Below, one piece after another: positions 63,898-64,000 of a stretch of DNA of 64,000 bases. Source of the stretch: Thermospira aquatica (GTDB lineage Bacteria; Spirochaetota; Brevinematia; Brevinematales; Thermospiraceae); contig NZ_CP073355.1 of the NCBI RefSeq assembly GCF_023525255.1, forward strand, positions 124,001-188,000. The letters are read 5' to 3'. Made by a program: the position numbers and the translations under genes. The notes beneath the pieces are model-generated. The model ran no database searches, was not told where the DNA came from, and was given only the letters and a program-made list of their open reading frames with translations. Within the stretch, counting starts at the first letter, position 1, and the number at the start of each line of letters is the position of its first letter.

Positions 63898-64000
63898 ATG
63901 AAAAGATTTTTCTTCGTCTGGATATTTCTCCCCCTTCTTATCTACGCCACACCCTCCATACACGTGATCACCAACGCCGTCTTTCGAGTCACAAAGGGAA
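63898..64000 (+). CDS. Start of an exported protein, cut by the window end
   Basis: AAAGGAG then ATG at 63898 opens KRFFFVWIFLPLLIYATPS, a signal peptide with cleavage near ATPS, followed by IHVITNAVFRVTKG at the edge. Divergent from the amidohydrolase operon. Nothing more can be said. Confidence 0.6.
   Translation, partial: MKRFFFVWIFLPLLIYATPSIHVITNAVFRVTKG

Overview
The window comes from a Gram-negative, motile bacterium of moderate G+C, most probably a spirochaete. The evidence is several signal-peptide proteins ending in aromatic beta-strands (outer-membrane barrels), a large one-locus chemotaxis operon, a DUF4912 protein, a PgpH/PhoH/YbeY cluster, a BatA-type VWA protein, and insertion sequences that resemble ISTde1 of Treponema. 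A Brevinematales-like lineage is my guess; no rRNA or tRNA is present to settle it.

Layout. 1-5.8 kb (+): 3' part of infB, then rbfA, an nrnA-type DHH phosphoesterase, a DUF4912 protein with its own promoter, a YfcE-like phosphoesterase and ybeY. 5.8-12.2 kb (-): one tightly overlapping operon read from an RtcB-like protein through phoH, pgpH and a membrane protein to batA. The RtcB-like protein has lost essentially all active-site residues. 12.3-14.4 kb: two arrays of a degenerate 19-bp repeat (25 copies) flank a single gene for an ISXO2/IS1595-like transposase whose catalytic core looks eroded; a third small cluster lies at 37.3-37.6 kb. 14.5-27.1 kb (+): chemotaxis operon (response regulator, cheA, two MCPs, cheW, cheR, cheB, cheD, response regulator, cheX, a membrane-anchored CheZ-like protein with an apparent -1 frameshift, cheY).

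27.1-29.6 kb (-): two related envelope proteins, each an N-terminal periplasmic domain plus a predicted barrel. 29.8-34.3 kb (+): lgt, mutL, ygiQ. 34.3-37.1 kb (-): a fumarase-type beta subunit, rseP, purN and a SemiSWEET. 37.6-43.5 kb (-): alaS, two envelope proteins and a TrkH/KtrB K+ transporter. 43.6-47.7 kb: a three-level nest of insertion sequences. 47.7-57.9 kb: a REC-PAS-LuxR regulator, an LpxB-related glycosyltransferase, yebC, two exported proteins, aroQ, a lipoprotein, a PAS/GAF sensor without kinase domain, and a decayed third copy of the IS. 58.1-64 kb: a barrel protein (+), a four-gene operon (-) of amidohydrolase, cNMP-binding/TPR protein, Crp-type regulator and PEGA/beta-propeller protein, and the start of an exported protein (+).

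What stands out most: the repeat arrays around the degenerate transposase-like gene (possible domesticated DNA-binding system), the RtcB pseudo-ligase in a conserved housekeeping operon, the slippery-site frameshift in the CheZ-like gene, and the readable order of the nested IS insertions.
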